Below are positions 45,832 to 54,988 of a stretch of 56,038 nt of DNA, piece after piece (position 1 is the first letter of the stretch; each line of letters starts with the position of its first letter). The stretch is taken from assembly GCA_031265765.1 (NCBI GenBank), contig JAISCE010000035.1, forward strand, positions 1-56,038, in the 5' to 3' direction. The notes under the pieces were generated by a model. That model saw only the letters and a program-made list of their open reading frames with translations, was not told the DNA's origin and made no database searches. A program made the position numbers and the translations under genes. The stretch comes from Azoarcus sp. Lineage in GTDB: Bacteria; Pseudomonadota; Gammaproteobacteria; Burkholderiales; Rhodocyclaceae.

Positions 45832-45925
45832 ATAGCTAACCGTTATTGTAGTCAATGCAAGGTGAAGGCTGTTTGTTTATTCGTTCATGTGTTTGCCCGG
45901 ACGGCGCCGGGTCTTCGGAAATGTC

Positions 45926-47311
45926 ATGCTGAGAATATTTAGCCATTATTTCCCGCTGCATGTCGTGCGGCGGCTTTGTCTCGATTTATTCCTGTTCATG
46001 GTAATCGTCGTCGCCTCGGCTTTTTTCCTGCCTCGCTCCGGCGAAATGGAAGGGGAAGGATTGTTCCTGTCGGCGCTGGGCTACGCTATGACGATGGTGG
46101 TCGTCAGTTTTGCGTTCGGCCTGTACAGGCCGGTGGATGAGGACAGTCCGCGCATCGCGTTTGCGCGCCTCGTGCTGGCCGTGCTGTTTTGTTTGCCCGT
46201 GGCTTACGGCCTTATCCTGTTTCTGCCATGGGGCGGCTTTTCTTCATTGGCGATGCAGGCCCAGGTGCTTGCGTTCTCCCTGGCCGTACTGATTTTGCGG
46301 GTATCCATCAATCGCAGCCAGGCTTCGTCGCTTTTTGCTCCCCGCATATTGGTTATCGGCGCTGGCGAGGACGCGCTGGAAGTGCAGCGCATTTTGTTGC
46401 GCCCGGAACAGGGAAGGGTGGAAGTGCAGGGCTTTTTTTCTTCGGAAGGCGACGAGGAAAAGCTCGTCGATGCCGGAAAAATCATCTCCGCCGGCAGCCT
46501 CGTCAACGTGGTCAGGCAGTTGAAAATCGACGAAATCATCGTTGCCGTGCGTGAACGGCGCGGCAGCGCATTGCCTGTGCGCGAACTGCTCGATTGCAAG
46601 CTTCTCGGCCTGAAGATCTTCGATTTGTCTTCGTTCCACGAAAGGGTTCGCCGGCAGGTGCGGCTCGATTCCCTGCGCATGAGCTGGCTGATTTACGGCG
46701 ACGGTTTCCGGCAGTCCTTGCGGCAAGTGTTCGTCAAGCGCATGTTCGATCTGGCGGTGGGCGCTGTTTTGCTGATCCTGAGCTTGCCCTTGCAGATCGT
46801 GGCCGCGCTCCTGATCGTGTCCGAGGATCGCGGCCCGGTGTTTTACCGTCAGGAACGGGTCGGGCTGGGCGGCCAGGTCTTCAGGGTTCTCAAGTTTCGC
46901 AGCATGCGTCCCGATGCCGAAAAAAAAGGAGAGCCGCTTCTGACGGCTTCGGACGATGGCCGGATCACGCGGATCGGACGCATCATCCGCTGGCTGCGCA
47001 TCGATGAACTGCCGCAGTTGCTGAACGTGCTCGTGGGGGACATGAGCCTGGTCGGACCGCGCCCGGAGCGGCCCTATTTCGTCGATCGCCTGGCGCGCGA
47101 GATTCCGTTTTACGGCATACGCCATTGCGTCAAGCCGGGCATCACCGGTTGGGCGCAGGTGCGATACCGGCAGGAGGTCTCCCCGGCGGACGAAGCGACG
47201 CAAAAGTTGCAATACGACCTGTATTACGTCAAAAATCACACGCTGGTGCTCGATATGCTCGTCCTGCTCGAAACCGTCCATGTGGTGCTGATGGGCAAGG
47301 GCGCGCGGTGA
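45926..47311 (+). CDS. PEP-CTERM/XrtA-type exopolysaccharide priming sugar transferase (EpsB-like)
   Basis: A 461-residue polyprenyl-phosphate glycosyl-1-phosphate transferase. Four or so N-terminal TM helices (15-130), a Rossmann-like region (about 145-260, ILVIGAGEDALEV), a membrane re-entrant helix (about 275-300) and a catalytic bacterial sugar transferase domain are present; the last shows KRMFDLAVG, ERVGLGGQVFRVLKFRSM, RIDELPQLLNVLVGDMSLVGPRPE and the terminal YDLYYVKN. It starts exopolysaccharide repeat-unit assembly on undecaprenyl phosphate. Neighbouring prsK-prsR places it in the PEP-CTERM (TIGR03013-like) branch. Start 45926 (MLRIFSHYFP) is the family-typical N terminus; an in-frame ATG lies at 45887. 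Confidence 0.9.
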   Translation: MLRIFSHYFPLHVVRRLCLDLFLFMVIVVASAFFLPRSGEMEGEGLFLSALGYAMTMVVVSFAFGLYRPVDEDSPRIAFARLVLAVLFCLPVAYGLILFLPWGGFSSLAMQAQVLAFSLAVLILRVSINRSQASSLFAPRILVIGAGEDALEVQRILLRPEQGRVEVQGFFSSEGDEEKLVDAGKIISAGSLVNVVRQLKIDEIIVAVRERRGSALPVRELLDCKLLGLKIFDLSSFHERVRRQVRLDSLRMSWLIYGDGFRQSLRQVFVKRMFDLAVGAVLLILSLPLQIVAALLIVSEDRGPVFYRQERVGLGGQVFRVLKFRSMRPDAEKKGEPLLTASDDGRITRIGRIIRWLRIDELPQLLNVLVGDMSLVGPRPERPYFVDRLAREIPFYGIRHCVKPGITGWAQVRYRQEVSPADEATQKLQYDLYYVKNHTLVLDMLVLLETVHVVLMGKGAR

Positions 47312-47416
47312 GCGGACGGACGCGGCTGGCGCGCCGTCGATACAGAAGGGGCCATGCCCTGCCTGTATGCGATTCTCCCCCTGAAGGGGGAGGTTCCGAA
47401 CCGGAGTCGATTTTCG

Positions 47417-49525
47417 ATGAATGAATCCATGACGCTGATGGATCTCGCGGACTGGAGTTACGGCCTGACCGTGGCCGTCTTTGTCGGGTTTGCGCTTTAC
47501 TTGTATGCGGCATGGCGCGGCGCGCTGGTCGGGGGCCTCCTGCTGTTGACGGTGGTATTGTCCTGCGGCTGGGCGGCGTCGAGCCTGTGGTATGCCCATT
47601 CGCCTTCGCATGGGCGTTATCTCTGGATGTCCGGGCTGGATGTGTTGTGCGCCGCGGGCTGGCTCGGGTTTTTGCTGATTTTGCTGCGTCCCTTGCTGCG
47701 CGGAAACTGGAACCGTTTCCTCGCCACCTCGGTCGGGCTGCTCGGGGCGCAGGCGGCCGGGGTGATCGCTCTCGGTCTCGGCCTGGCGACGGATGCCAGG
47801 GCGCTCAAGATGAATCTCGGCGGGTCGATGGCGACTTCGATTCTGGGACTGGTGCTGGTCGAGCAGCTCTACCGCGGCATCGACCGGGATATGCGTCTGG
47901 CGCTGAAGCCGCTGTGCATAGGGCTGTGCGCCGCCTTTATATTCGACCTGTATTTTTTCGCCGATGCTTTCTTGTTCGGACGGCCCAATCCCGTCATCTG
48001 GGTCGTGCGCGGCCCCGCCCATGCGCTGATTCTCCCGTTGGTAGCGGTGTCGAGCGCGCGCAATCCCTCATGGTCGCTGCGCATATCCCTATCGCGCGAA
48101 GTGGTTTTCCATACCACGGCGCTGGGTATTTCCGGGTTCTATCTGCTTGCGGTGTCCGTCGTGGGCTACTACGTGCGCAACTTCGGCGGCGAGTGGGGAA
48201 AGGCTTTGCAGACGATGCTGCTGTTCGCGGCGCTGCTGCTGCTGGCGGTGTTCATGACATCGACATCGCAGCGCGCCAAACTGCGGGTATTCATCAGCAA
48301 GCATCTGTTTCGCTACCGTTACGATTACCGTACCGAATGGCTGCGGTTCACCAAGTCCCTGTCGGCGGCCAATGGGCAACTCGATCTGGGCCGCTCGGTC
48401 GTGACCGCGCTCGCCAACCTGGTGGAAAGCCCCGGCGGCGCGCTGTGGCTGCGAAGCGGCGCGGAGGCCGATGGCTGCTACACGGTCCATGCCCGGGTCA
48501 ATTATCCGGCGGTGGATGTGACGGAAACGGCCGACAGCCCCTTGCTGCGTTTCATGCGCGAGCGGGACTGGATCATCAATCTCGAAGAATATCGCCGCAG
48601 TTCGGCAGCCTATCCCAAGCTGGCGCTGCCGGATTGGCTGGCGGCGGTTTTTCCCGATGCCTGGCTGTTGATTCCGCTCATCGGGGACATGGGCGTGATC
48701 GGATTCGTCCTGCTTGCCGCGCCGCGGACGCGGTTCGAGATCAATTGGGAAGTCCTCGACCTGCTCAAGACCGCCCGGCACCAGGCGGCCAGCGATCTGG
48801 AGCGGATGCTGGCGGTCGAGGATTTGCTGGAAGCGCGAAAATTTGAATCCTTCACCCGCATGTCGGCTTTTGTCGTCCATGACCTCAAAAACCTCGTTGC
48901 CCAGTTGTCGCTGATGCTGCGCAATGCCGAACGTCACAAGGACAACCCCGAATTCCAGGCCGACATGCTCGAAACGGTGGCGCACGTCGAGGCGAGGATG
49001 CGCGGCCTGATGGCGCAATTGCAGGAAAAGCGTTCGATCGATTCGCCGCGCGCACTCGGCCTGGTGAAGACGCTGGAAAATATTTGTCATGCCAAGCGGG
49101 AGCAGCGCCCTCTCGTGGAACTCAGATTGTCGCAGTCGTGCGACGCGTTTGTGGTACAAGCACATCCTGAACGGCTTGAGCGCGTGATTGGACATGTCGT
49201 GCAAAATGCGCTCGAAGCCACGCCGGAGACGGGGAGCGTGGTCATCACGCTCGCCGCCTGCGACCAGGGGCGGGTACGCATCATGGTGGAAGACACCGGC
49301 TGCGGCATGTCGGAAACTTTCATCCGCGAGCGCCTTTCGCACCCGTTCGAGACAACCAAGGCGAGCGGCATGGGCATTGGCGTATACGAAACCCGCCGGT
49401 ACGTCCGCGAACTGGGGGGGGATGTGTCGTATGAGAGTGCGGAAGGCATTGGAACGAAGGTGAGCATCGAACTCCCTTTGCACGAACGGCTGGACGCGGT
49501 ACAGGAAGGAGAAAAGCTTGACTGA
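47417..49525 (+). CDS. prsK: PEP-CTERM system sensor histidine kinase PrsK
   Basis: A 702-residue membrane kinase with about nine N-terminal TM helices (15-290), a GAF-like domain (about 315-460), a phosphoacceptor His488 in AFVVHDLKNLVAQLS and a HATPase domain with VQNALEATPE, EDTGCGM and GMGIGVYETRRYV. The many-TM plus GAF layout and adjacency to prsR identify PrsK. It should phosphorylate PrsR to control PEP-CTERM genes. GGAG lies 10 bases before the ATG at 47417. Its stop overlaps the prsR TTG start by 8 bases. Confidence 0.9.
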   Translation: MNESMTLMDLADWSYGLTVAVFVGFALYLYAAWRGALVGGLLLLTVVLSCGWAASSLWYAHSPSHGRYLWMSGLDVLCAAGWLGFLLILLRPLLRGNWNRFLATSVGLLGAQAAGVIALGLGLATDARALKMNLGGSMATSILGLVLVEQLYRGIDRDMRLALKPLCIGLCAAFIFDLYFFADAFLFGRPNPVIWVVRGPAHALILPLVAVSSARNPSWSLRISLSREVVFHTTALGISGFYLLAVSVVGYYVRNFGGEWGKALQTMLLFAALLLLAVFMTSTSQRAKLRVFISKHLFRYRYDYRTEWLRFTKSLSAANGQLDLGRSVVTALANLVESPGGALWLRSGAEADGCYTVHARVNYPAVDVTETADSPLLRFMRERDWIINLEEYRRSSAAYPKLALPDWLAAVFPDAWLLIPLIGDMGVIGFVLLAAPRTRFEINWEVLDLLKTARHQAASDLERMLAVEDLLEARKFESFTRMSAFVVHDLKNLVAQLSLMLRNAERHKDNPEFQADMLETVAHVEARMRGLMAQLQEKRSIDSPRALGLVKTLENICHAKREQRPLVELRLSQSCDAFVVQAHPERLERVIGHVVQNALEATPETGSVVITLAACDQGRVRIMVEDTGCGMSETFIRERLSHPFETTKASGMGIGVYETRRYVRELGGDVSYESAEGIGTKVSIELPLHERLDAVQEGEKLD

Positions 49526-50879
49526 AAAACGGCGAACCTTGTTGATCGTCGAGGACGATCCGGCCTTGCAGAAACAAATGCGCTGGGCCTTCGACGGTTT
49601 CGAGACCCTGATGGCGGATGACCGCGAGAGCGCGATTGCACAGATGCGCCGCTTTGAACCGGCGGTGGTGACCATGGATCTGGGGTTGCCGCCCGCGCCC
49701 GACGATGTGAGCGAGGGCTTCGCGCTGCTTGGCGAAACGCTGGCGCTGGCGCCGGACACCAAAATCATCGTCCTGACCGGCCAGCACGACCGCGAAAATG
49801 CGGTACGCGCCGTCGGCATGGGCGCTTACGACTTCTTCAGCAAACCGTTCGAGCCGGAACTATTGACGCTGACCATCGAGCGCGCTTTCCGCCTCTACGA
49901 TCTGCAAGCCGAGAACAGAAAGTTGCAACAGGCCAAGGCGGGTTCGGTGGCGGGGCTGATTACGCGCGATGCCGGCATGTTGAAAATCTGCCGTACCGTC
50001 GAAAGGGTTGCTTCGGCTTCGGTGACCGTGGCGCTCCTCGGCGACAGCGGCACCGGCAAGGAAGTGCTGGCGCACGGACTGCATGTGCTGTCGCCGCGCG
50101 CCGAAGAAAGATTCGTCGCCATCAACTGCGCGGCGATTCCCGAAAGCCTGCTCGAAAGCGAACTTTTCGGCTACGAAAAAGGCGCTTTTACCGGCGCAGT
50201 CCGCCAGACGCCCGGCAAGATCGAAATCGCCCATAAAGGCACGTTGTTTCTCGATGAAATCGGCGATCTGCCCATGCCGCTCCAGGCCAAGCTCTTGAGG
50301 TTCCTGCAAGAGCGGGTGATCGAACGCCTCGGGGGCCGGCAGGAGATTCCGGTGGATGTTCGCGTCGTTTGCGCCACCCACCGCGACCTTCGCGCCCAGA
50401 TACAGGCGGGCCTGTTCCGCGAAGACCTGTACTATCGTTTGGCGGAAATCGTGGTGACGATCCCGCCCTTGCGCGAGCGCGATGGCGATGCCGTGCTGCT
50501 CGCGCATCACTTCGTGCAGCGTTTTGCACGGGAGAATGGGCGCAGTGCGCTCCAACTCGGCGAGGACGCCATCGCGGCCATCGAAACCCATGGCTGGCCG
50601 GGCAATGTGCGCGAACTGGAAAACTGCCTCAAGCGCGCCGTCATCATGGCCGATGGCAGCCGCATCACCGCCGACGATCTCGGTCTTGGCAGCGCGGGCG
50701 ACGAGGCGCTGGAGCATCTCAACCTGCGCCATGTGCGCGAACTTGCCGAACGCCAGGCCGTTGTGCGGGTATTGGCCCGAACCAACGGCAATATTGCGCG
50801 CGCGGCGGAAATTCTTGGCATCAGCCGTCCTTCGCTTTACGATCTCATGAGCCGGTTGGGACTGAAAAAAGAAGGCTGA
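49518..50879 (+). CDS. prsR: PEP-CTERM-box response regulator PrsR (sigma-54 activator)
   Basis: A 453-residue NtrC-family activator with receiver Asp54 (TMDLGLPPA), an AAA+ domain with Walker A GDSGTGKE (176-183), an intact GAFTGA loop (222-227) and GTLFLDEIGDLP, and a C-terminal Fis-type HTH (GNIARAAEILGISRPSLYDLMSRLG). The receiver loop is longer than usual after the Asp (PAPDDVSEGF), typical of PrsR. It works with RpoN on PEP-CTERM gene promoters. The start is TTG 49518 with AAGGAG upstream, coupled to prsK. A matching target promoter is present at 35118-35202. Confidence 0.92.
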   Translation: MTEKRRTLLIVEDDPALQKQMRWAFDGFETLMADDRESAIAQMRRFEPAVVTMDLGLPPAPDDVSEGFALLGETLALAPDTKIIVLTGQHDRENAVRAVGMGAYDFFSKPFEPELLTLTIERAFRLYDLQAENRKLQQAKAGSVAGLITRDAGMLKICRTVERVASASVTVALLGDSGTGKEVLAHGLHVLSPRAEERFVAINCAAIPESLLESELFGYEKGAFTGAVRQTPGKIEIAHKGTLFLDEIGDLPMPLQAKLLRFLQERVIERLGGRQEIPVDVRVVCATHRDLRAQIQAGLFREDLYYRLAEIVVTIPPLRERDGDAVLLAHHFVQRFARENGRSALQLGEDAIAAIETHGWPGNVRELENCLKRAVIMADGSRITADDLGLGSAGDEALEHLNLRHVRELAERQAVVRVLARTNGNIARAAEILGISRPSLYDLMSRLGLKKEG

Positions 50880-50963
50880 CGCGCCGCCCTTGCTTCAGGA
50901 TTCGCGCCGGGAAAAGCGCCCGGTGCGGCAATCTTCCATAAACAGAACAAGAGGGATATTTCC

Positions 50964-52265
<1,302 letters not shown>

Positions 52266-52324
52266 CGTTTCCGCGCGGGCACGCCGTCCGCGAAAACGAT
52301 GTACCGATAAGCGCGGAAGAAAAT

Positions 52325-52343
52325 AAAAACAATTCTCATTATT
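52325..52343. promoter_or_regulatory. candidate Fur box upstream of the S4 paralogue
   Basis: The 19-mer ending TCTCATTATT matches the Fur consensus at 12 of 19 positions, best in its right half (CATTAT). A possible promoter TTGATT (52342-52347), 17 bases, GAAAAT (52365-52370) overlaps its right edge. The start codon is 78 bases further on. Confidence 0.45.
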
Positions 52344-52421
52344 GATTTTAATGCGAAGATCGGCGAAAATCGTACGCATTGATCGTCCATTCCCGGTTTT
52401 TCAATCGTTCGAGGTTTTACC

Positions 52422-53045
52422 GTGTCCCGTTATACCGGCCCCCGTATCAAAGTCCTGCGCGCCCTGGGCGTCGACTTGCCCGGACTTTCCCGCAAATCCA
52501 TGTCCGTCCGCCCGCAGCCGCCGGGCCAGCATGGCGCTCGAAAAGCGGTTTCCGGCCGCCATTCCGAATACGGCATGCAATTGATGGAGAAGCAAAAGCT
52601 GCGCTTCAACTATGGGCTTTCCGAGCGCCAGTTGCGGCGCATCGTGCGAGCCGCGAAACAACAGCGGGCGCAGACGGGCGGCAAGATCGTGGAATTCCTG
52701 GAGCGCCGGCTGGACAATCTCGTCTTCCGGGCCGGTTTCGCGCCGACGATTCCGGCGGCGCGGCAACTGGTGAACCATGGACATATCCAGTTGAACGGCC
52801 GGCGGGTGACCGTGCCTTCCATCCGCGTGAAAGCGGGCGACGCCTTCGGCCCCACGGAAGCCGGCAAGAAGCTGGAGCCGGTTCGCGCCTCCCTGGAAGA
52901 TCCGGCCCTGCTTTGCCCGGAATGGATCAAGCTCGACGGTACGGCCTTGTCGGCGACGCTCACCCATATCCCGGACGGCCTGGATGCCGCGCCATTTCCG
53001 CTGGATTTGCAGCGTGTGGTGGAATATTATTCCAAACGGATTTAA
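52422..53045 (+). CDS. rpsD: 30S ribosomal protein S4, second (cysteine-poor) type
   Basis: A 207-residue S4 protein with RYTGPRIKVLRALG at the N terminus, PPGQHGARK, EKQKLRFNYGLSERQL and an S4 RNA-binding domain (about 95-155, LERRLDNLVFRAGF, then RQLVNHGHIQLNGR). It has none of the N-terminal zinc-ligand cysteines of C+ S4 proteins and resembles the plastid/cyanobacterial form. It lies outside any ribosomal operon, so it is probably a paralogue of a main rpsD elsewhere. S4 binds 16S rRNA early in 30S assembly. The start is GTG 52422. A Fur-like box upstream suggests expression under metal limitation. Confidence 0.85.
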   Translation: MSRYTGPRIKVLRALGVDLPGLSRKSMSVRPQPPGQHGARKAVSGRHSEYGMQLMEKQKLRFNYGLSERQLRRIVRAAKQQRAQTGGKIVEFLERRLDNLVFRAGFAPTIPAARQLVNHGHIQLNGRRVTVPSIRVKAGDAFGPTEAGKKLEPVRASLEDPALLCPEWIKLDGTALSATLTHIPDGLDAAPFPLDLQRVVEYYSKRI

Positions 53046-53056
53046 GGGAGGAAAAC

Positions 53057-53284
53057 ATGCCGCCGACCGCAAATCATCTCTGGGCGGGCGCCTTGAGCCA
53101 ATTGCTGATACTGGAAGAAACCGGCTGCCCGCATTCTGCGCGCCATGCCATTTGCCTTCTGGAGCGCCTTTCGGAATCCGACGGACTGGACGACGACGTG
53201 CGCCAGTTGTTTGAACGCGCCAGCCAACGGCTGGAACGCCGCCTGGAGACGGAACAGCAACGGATTCCCTGTTCTTGCGGCTGA
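53057..53284 (+). CDS. Small protein of unknown function, 75 residues
   Basis: Not recognised. The reading starts at ATG 53057 with GGGAGG 5 bases upstream, 11 bases after the S4 gene, so it is surely translated with it. It is acidic/basic helical in character (HAICLLERLSESDGLDDDV, ERASQRLERRLETEQQ) with Cys24 and Cys33 near His26 and His31 and a C-terminal CSCG. These could bind a metal. It has no signal peptide. The location between a Fur-like box and the TonB operon suggests a role under iron limitation, but this is inference. Confidence 0.7.
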   Translation: MPPTANHLWAGALSQLLILEETGCPHSARHAICLLERLSESDGLDDDVRQLFERASQRLERRLETEQQRIPCSCG

Positions 53285-53292
53285 TGACCTGA

Positions 53293-53328
53293 GGCCCCCG
53301 CCGGGACGCTCCGTCCCGGCGGGGCTTT
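53293..53328. terminator. strong terminator between the S4 unit and exbD
   Basis: CCCCGCCGGGACG (53296-53308) pairs perfectly with CGTCCCGGCGGGG (53312-53324) around a 3-base loop, followed by CTTT. It separates convergent transcripts. Confidence 0.8.
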
Positions 53329-53341
53329 GCTCCCGCTCGAA

Positions 53342-53782
53342 TCACTGCGTCGGCAGCGTCACGAACCCCAGTTTCGCCACGCCGGCCTTCTTGACCGTAC
53401 CCATGACCTCGGCAATGCGCTGGTAACGTGTGTCGCGGTCGGCGGAAAGCTGCACTTCCAGCCGCGAATCGGCGGCGGCGGCTGTTTGCAGACGGGTTTC
53501 CAGCGCCGCGAGAGCGATGTCCGGCTCGGTCTCCGCGGGCGCGATGGCCTCGTCGTTCCAGAAAAGCGCGCCGCGCGCATCCAGCGTCAAGCGCACGGTT
53601 TCCGGCTCGGTCTCCGCCGGTTGCGCCGAGGCTTGCGGCAGATCGACCTTGATAGCCTGCGTCATCAGCGGCGCGGTCACGAGAAAAATGATGAGGAGCA
53701 CCAGCATCACATCGACCAGCGGCGTGGTGTTGATATCGACCATCGGGCGCGAGACCCCGGAATCGAAACTGCCGAAAGCCAT
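53342..53782 (-). CDS. exbD: Biopolymer transport protein ExbD
   Basis: A 146-residue inner-membrane protein with a short cytoplasmic N terminus, one TM helix (about 22-42) beginning at the conserved VDVMLVLLIIFLVTAP with the proton-carrying Asp, and a periplasmic domain (VQLSADRDTRYQRIAEVM). It forms the proton channel with ExbB that energises TonB. The ATG at 53782 follows the exbB stop by 1 base. It is last in tonB-tonB-like-exbB-exbD. Confidence 0.93.
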   Translation of the reverse strand: MAFGSFDSGVSRPMVDINTTPLVDVMLVLLIIFLVTAPLMTQAIKVDLPQASAQPAETEPETVRLTLDARGALFWNDEAIAPAETEPDIALAALETRLQTAAAADSRLEVQLSADRDTRYQRIAEVMGTVKKAGVAKLGFVTLPTQ

Positions 53783-53783
53783 T

Positions 53784-54551
53784 TCAATTGGCTCCCGCGA
53801 CGGCGGCGAGGCGGGCTTCCGCATTCGCGCTCGCATTGGCCGGCGACAGGTGGCTGGCTCTGCCTTGCGGCGTCGGCAGCGGGTAGCCGGTGGAAAAATA
53901 GGCGTGCAGGTCGTGAGCGAAAGCTTCGAGATCGGCGGCGATGAGCCGCAGCGAGCGCGTAAAAGCGTTGTAGGCAAGCACGGCGGGAATGGCGACGAAA
54001 AGACCCGCCGCGGTCATGATGAGCGCCTCGCCGACCGGGCCGGCAACCTGGTCGAGACTGCTTTGGCCGGTCGCGCCGATGCGCGCCAGCGCATGATAAA
54101 TACCCCATACCGTGCCGAACAGCCCGACGAAAGGCGCGGTCGAACCGACGGAAGCAAGCAGGGTGAGGCCGCTTTCCAGCTTTGCGGTCGAACGCGCGAT
54201 GCTGTTGCGCAAGGCGCGCGTCACCAGCTCGCTTGCCGACAAATGGGCGTCGAGATGGGCCTGTTCGTGGCGGTGGGATTCGAGATGGCGGATCGCGCTT
54301 TGCCCCTGGCGCGCCATGTTGTGGAGCGGCGCGACCGCGGCGAGCTTTTCCAGCCCGGTTTCGATTGTGGCGGAATCCCAGAACTGCTCCAGCATCCGGG
54401 GTGTTTTGCGGCGCAAGCGCCAGACCAGCCATGTCTTGCCGAGGATGATGGTCCAGCTTGCGAGCGACATGACGAGAAGCGCGATGGCAACCGTGCGGGC
54501 GATCGTGTCGCTCTGCATCCAGACGGCGGCGATGTCGAGACCGGTATTCAT
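53784..54551 (-). CDS. exbB: Biopolymer transport protein ExbB
   Basis: A 255-residue MotA/TolQ/ExbB-family protein with three TM helices (about 20-40, 130-155 and 175-198). The conserved GLFGTVWGIYHAL and PVGEALIMTAAGLFVAIPAVLAYN core is present. It forms the pentameric proton channel of the TonB complex. Start 54551 (MNTGLDI) overlaps the stop of the small TonB-C gene (ATGA). The region covering its start codon is duplicated upstream. Confidence 0.93.
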   Translation of the reverse strand: MNTGLDIAAVWMQSDTIARTVAIALLVMSLASWTIILGKTWLVWRLRRKTPRMLEQFWDSATIETGLEKLAAVAPLHNMARQGQSAIRHLESHRHEQAHLDAHLSASELVTRALRNSIARSTAKLESGLTLLASVGSTAPFVGLFGTVWGIYHALARIGATGQSSLDQVAGPVGEALIMTAAGLFVAIPAVLAYNAFTRSLRLIAADLEAFAHDLHAYFSTGYPLPTPQGRASHLSPANASANAEARLAAVAGAN

Positions 54552-54988
54552 GATTTGAGACTCCATGTAAAAGGAATGACCACCCAGGCTGGCACGGGTT
54601 TGCTGCCCATGCGGGCAGGCTCGAAGCGCCATTTCATGGCGGCGGTGCGCGCGGCCTCATCCAGCCGGGCATTGCCGGAACTTTTCTTGATTTCGACCTT
54701 CTCGGCGCTCCCATTGGGTAGGACATAGGCACGCAGCATTACCGTGTATTTCTTGTCCAGGCAATGGGGCGTTTTCGGGTCGGGGGGATGCGGGTTGCGC
54801 AGGCAGTCGGCATTGGGGCGGGCAAACGTAAATATACCGGAAGCCGATGCGGCGGCATGGCTTTGCGCCGTCGGGCCATTGCTGCAAGCGGCGGAAACCG
54901 CCGCTATGGCAAGGAGCGTGATGGCGGTGTAGAAGGGCCGTGCTGCGCTGCACTCATAGGGCGACGGCGCCGGGGGGCGGGCGCTCAT
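54548..54988 (-). CDS. TonB C-terminal domain protein arisen by tandem duplication
   Basis: A 146-residue protein. Its N-terminal half (about 1-70) contains a hydrophobic helix ending VSAAC, a weak lipoprotein-like site, and no proline-rich linker. The C-terminal 76 or so residues are a TonB-C domain (LRAYVLPNGSAEKVEIKKSS, then MKWRFEPARMGSKPVP) almost identical to the end of the adjacent tonB at both protein and DNA level. It lacks the long periplasm-spanning linker, so it could hardly energise receptors as normal TonB does; it may regulate or titrate, or be a non-functional by-product. Overlaps of four bases at both ends suggest it is still translated. Confidence 0.82.
   Translation of the reverse strand: MSARPPAPSPYECSAARPFYTAITLLAIAAVSAACSNGPTAQSHAAASASGIFTFARPNADCLRNPHPPDPKTPHCLDKKYTVMLRAYVLPNGSAEKVEIKKSSGNARLDEAARTAAMKWRFEPARMGSKPVPAWVVIPFTWSLKS
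54549..54745. repeat. direct repeat, unit 1 (about 197 bp, tonB 3' end)
   Basis: It repeats 54986-55182 at a distance of 437 bases with roughly 85-90% matching bases by eye; the first 85 bases differ at only one or two positions. Each unit runs from the start codon of the downstream gene back through the TonB-C coding sequence. Confidence 0.9.
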
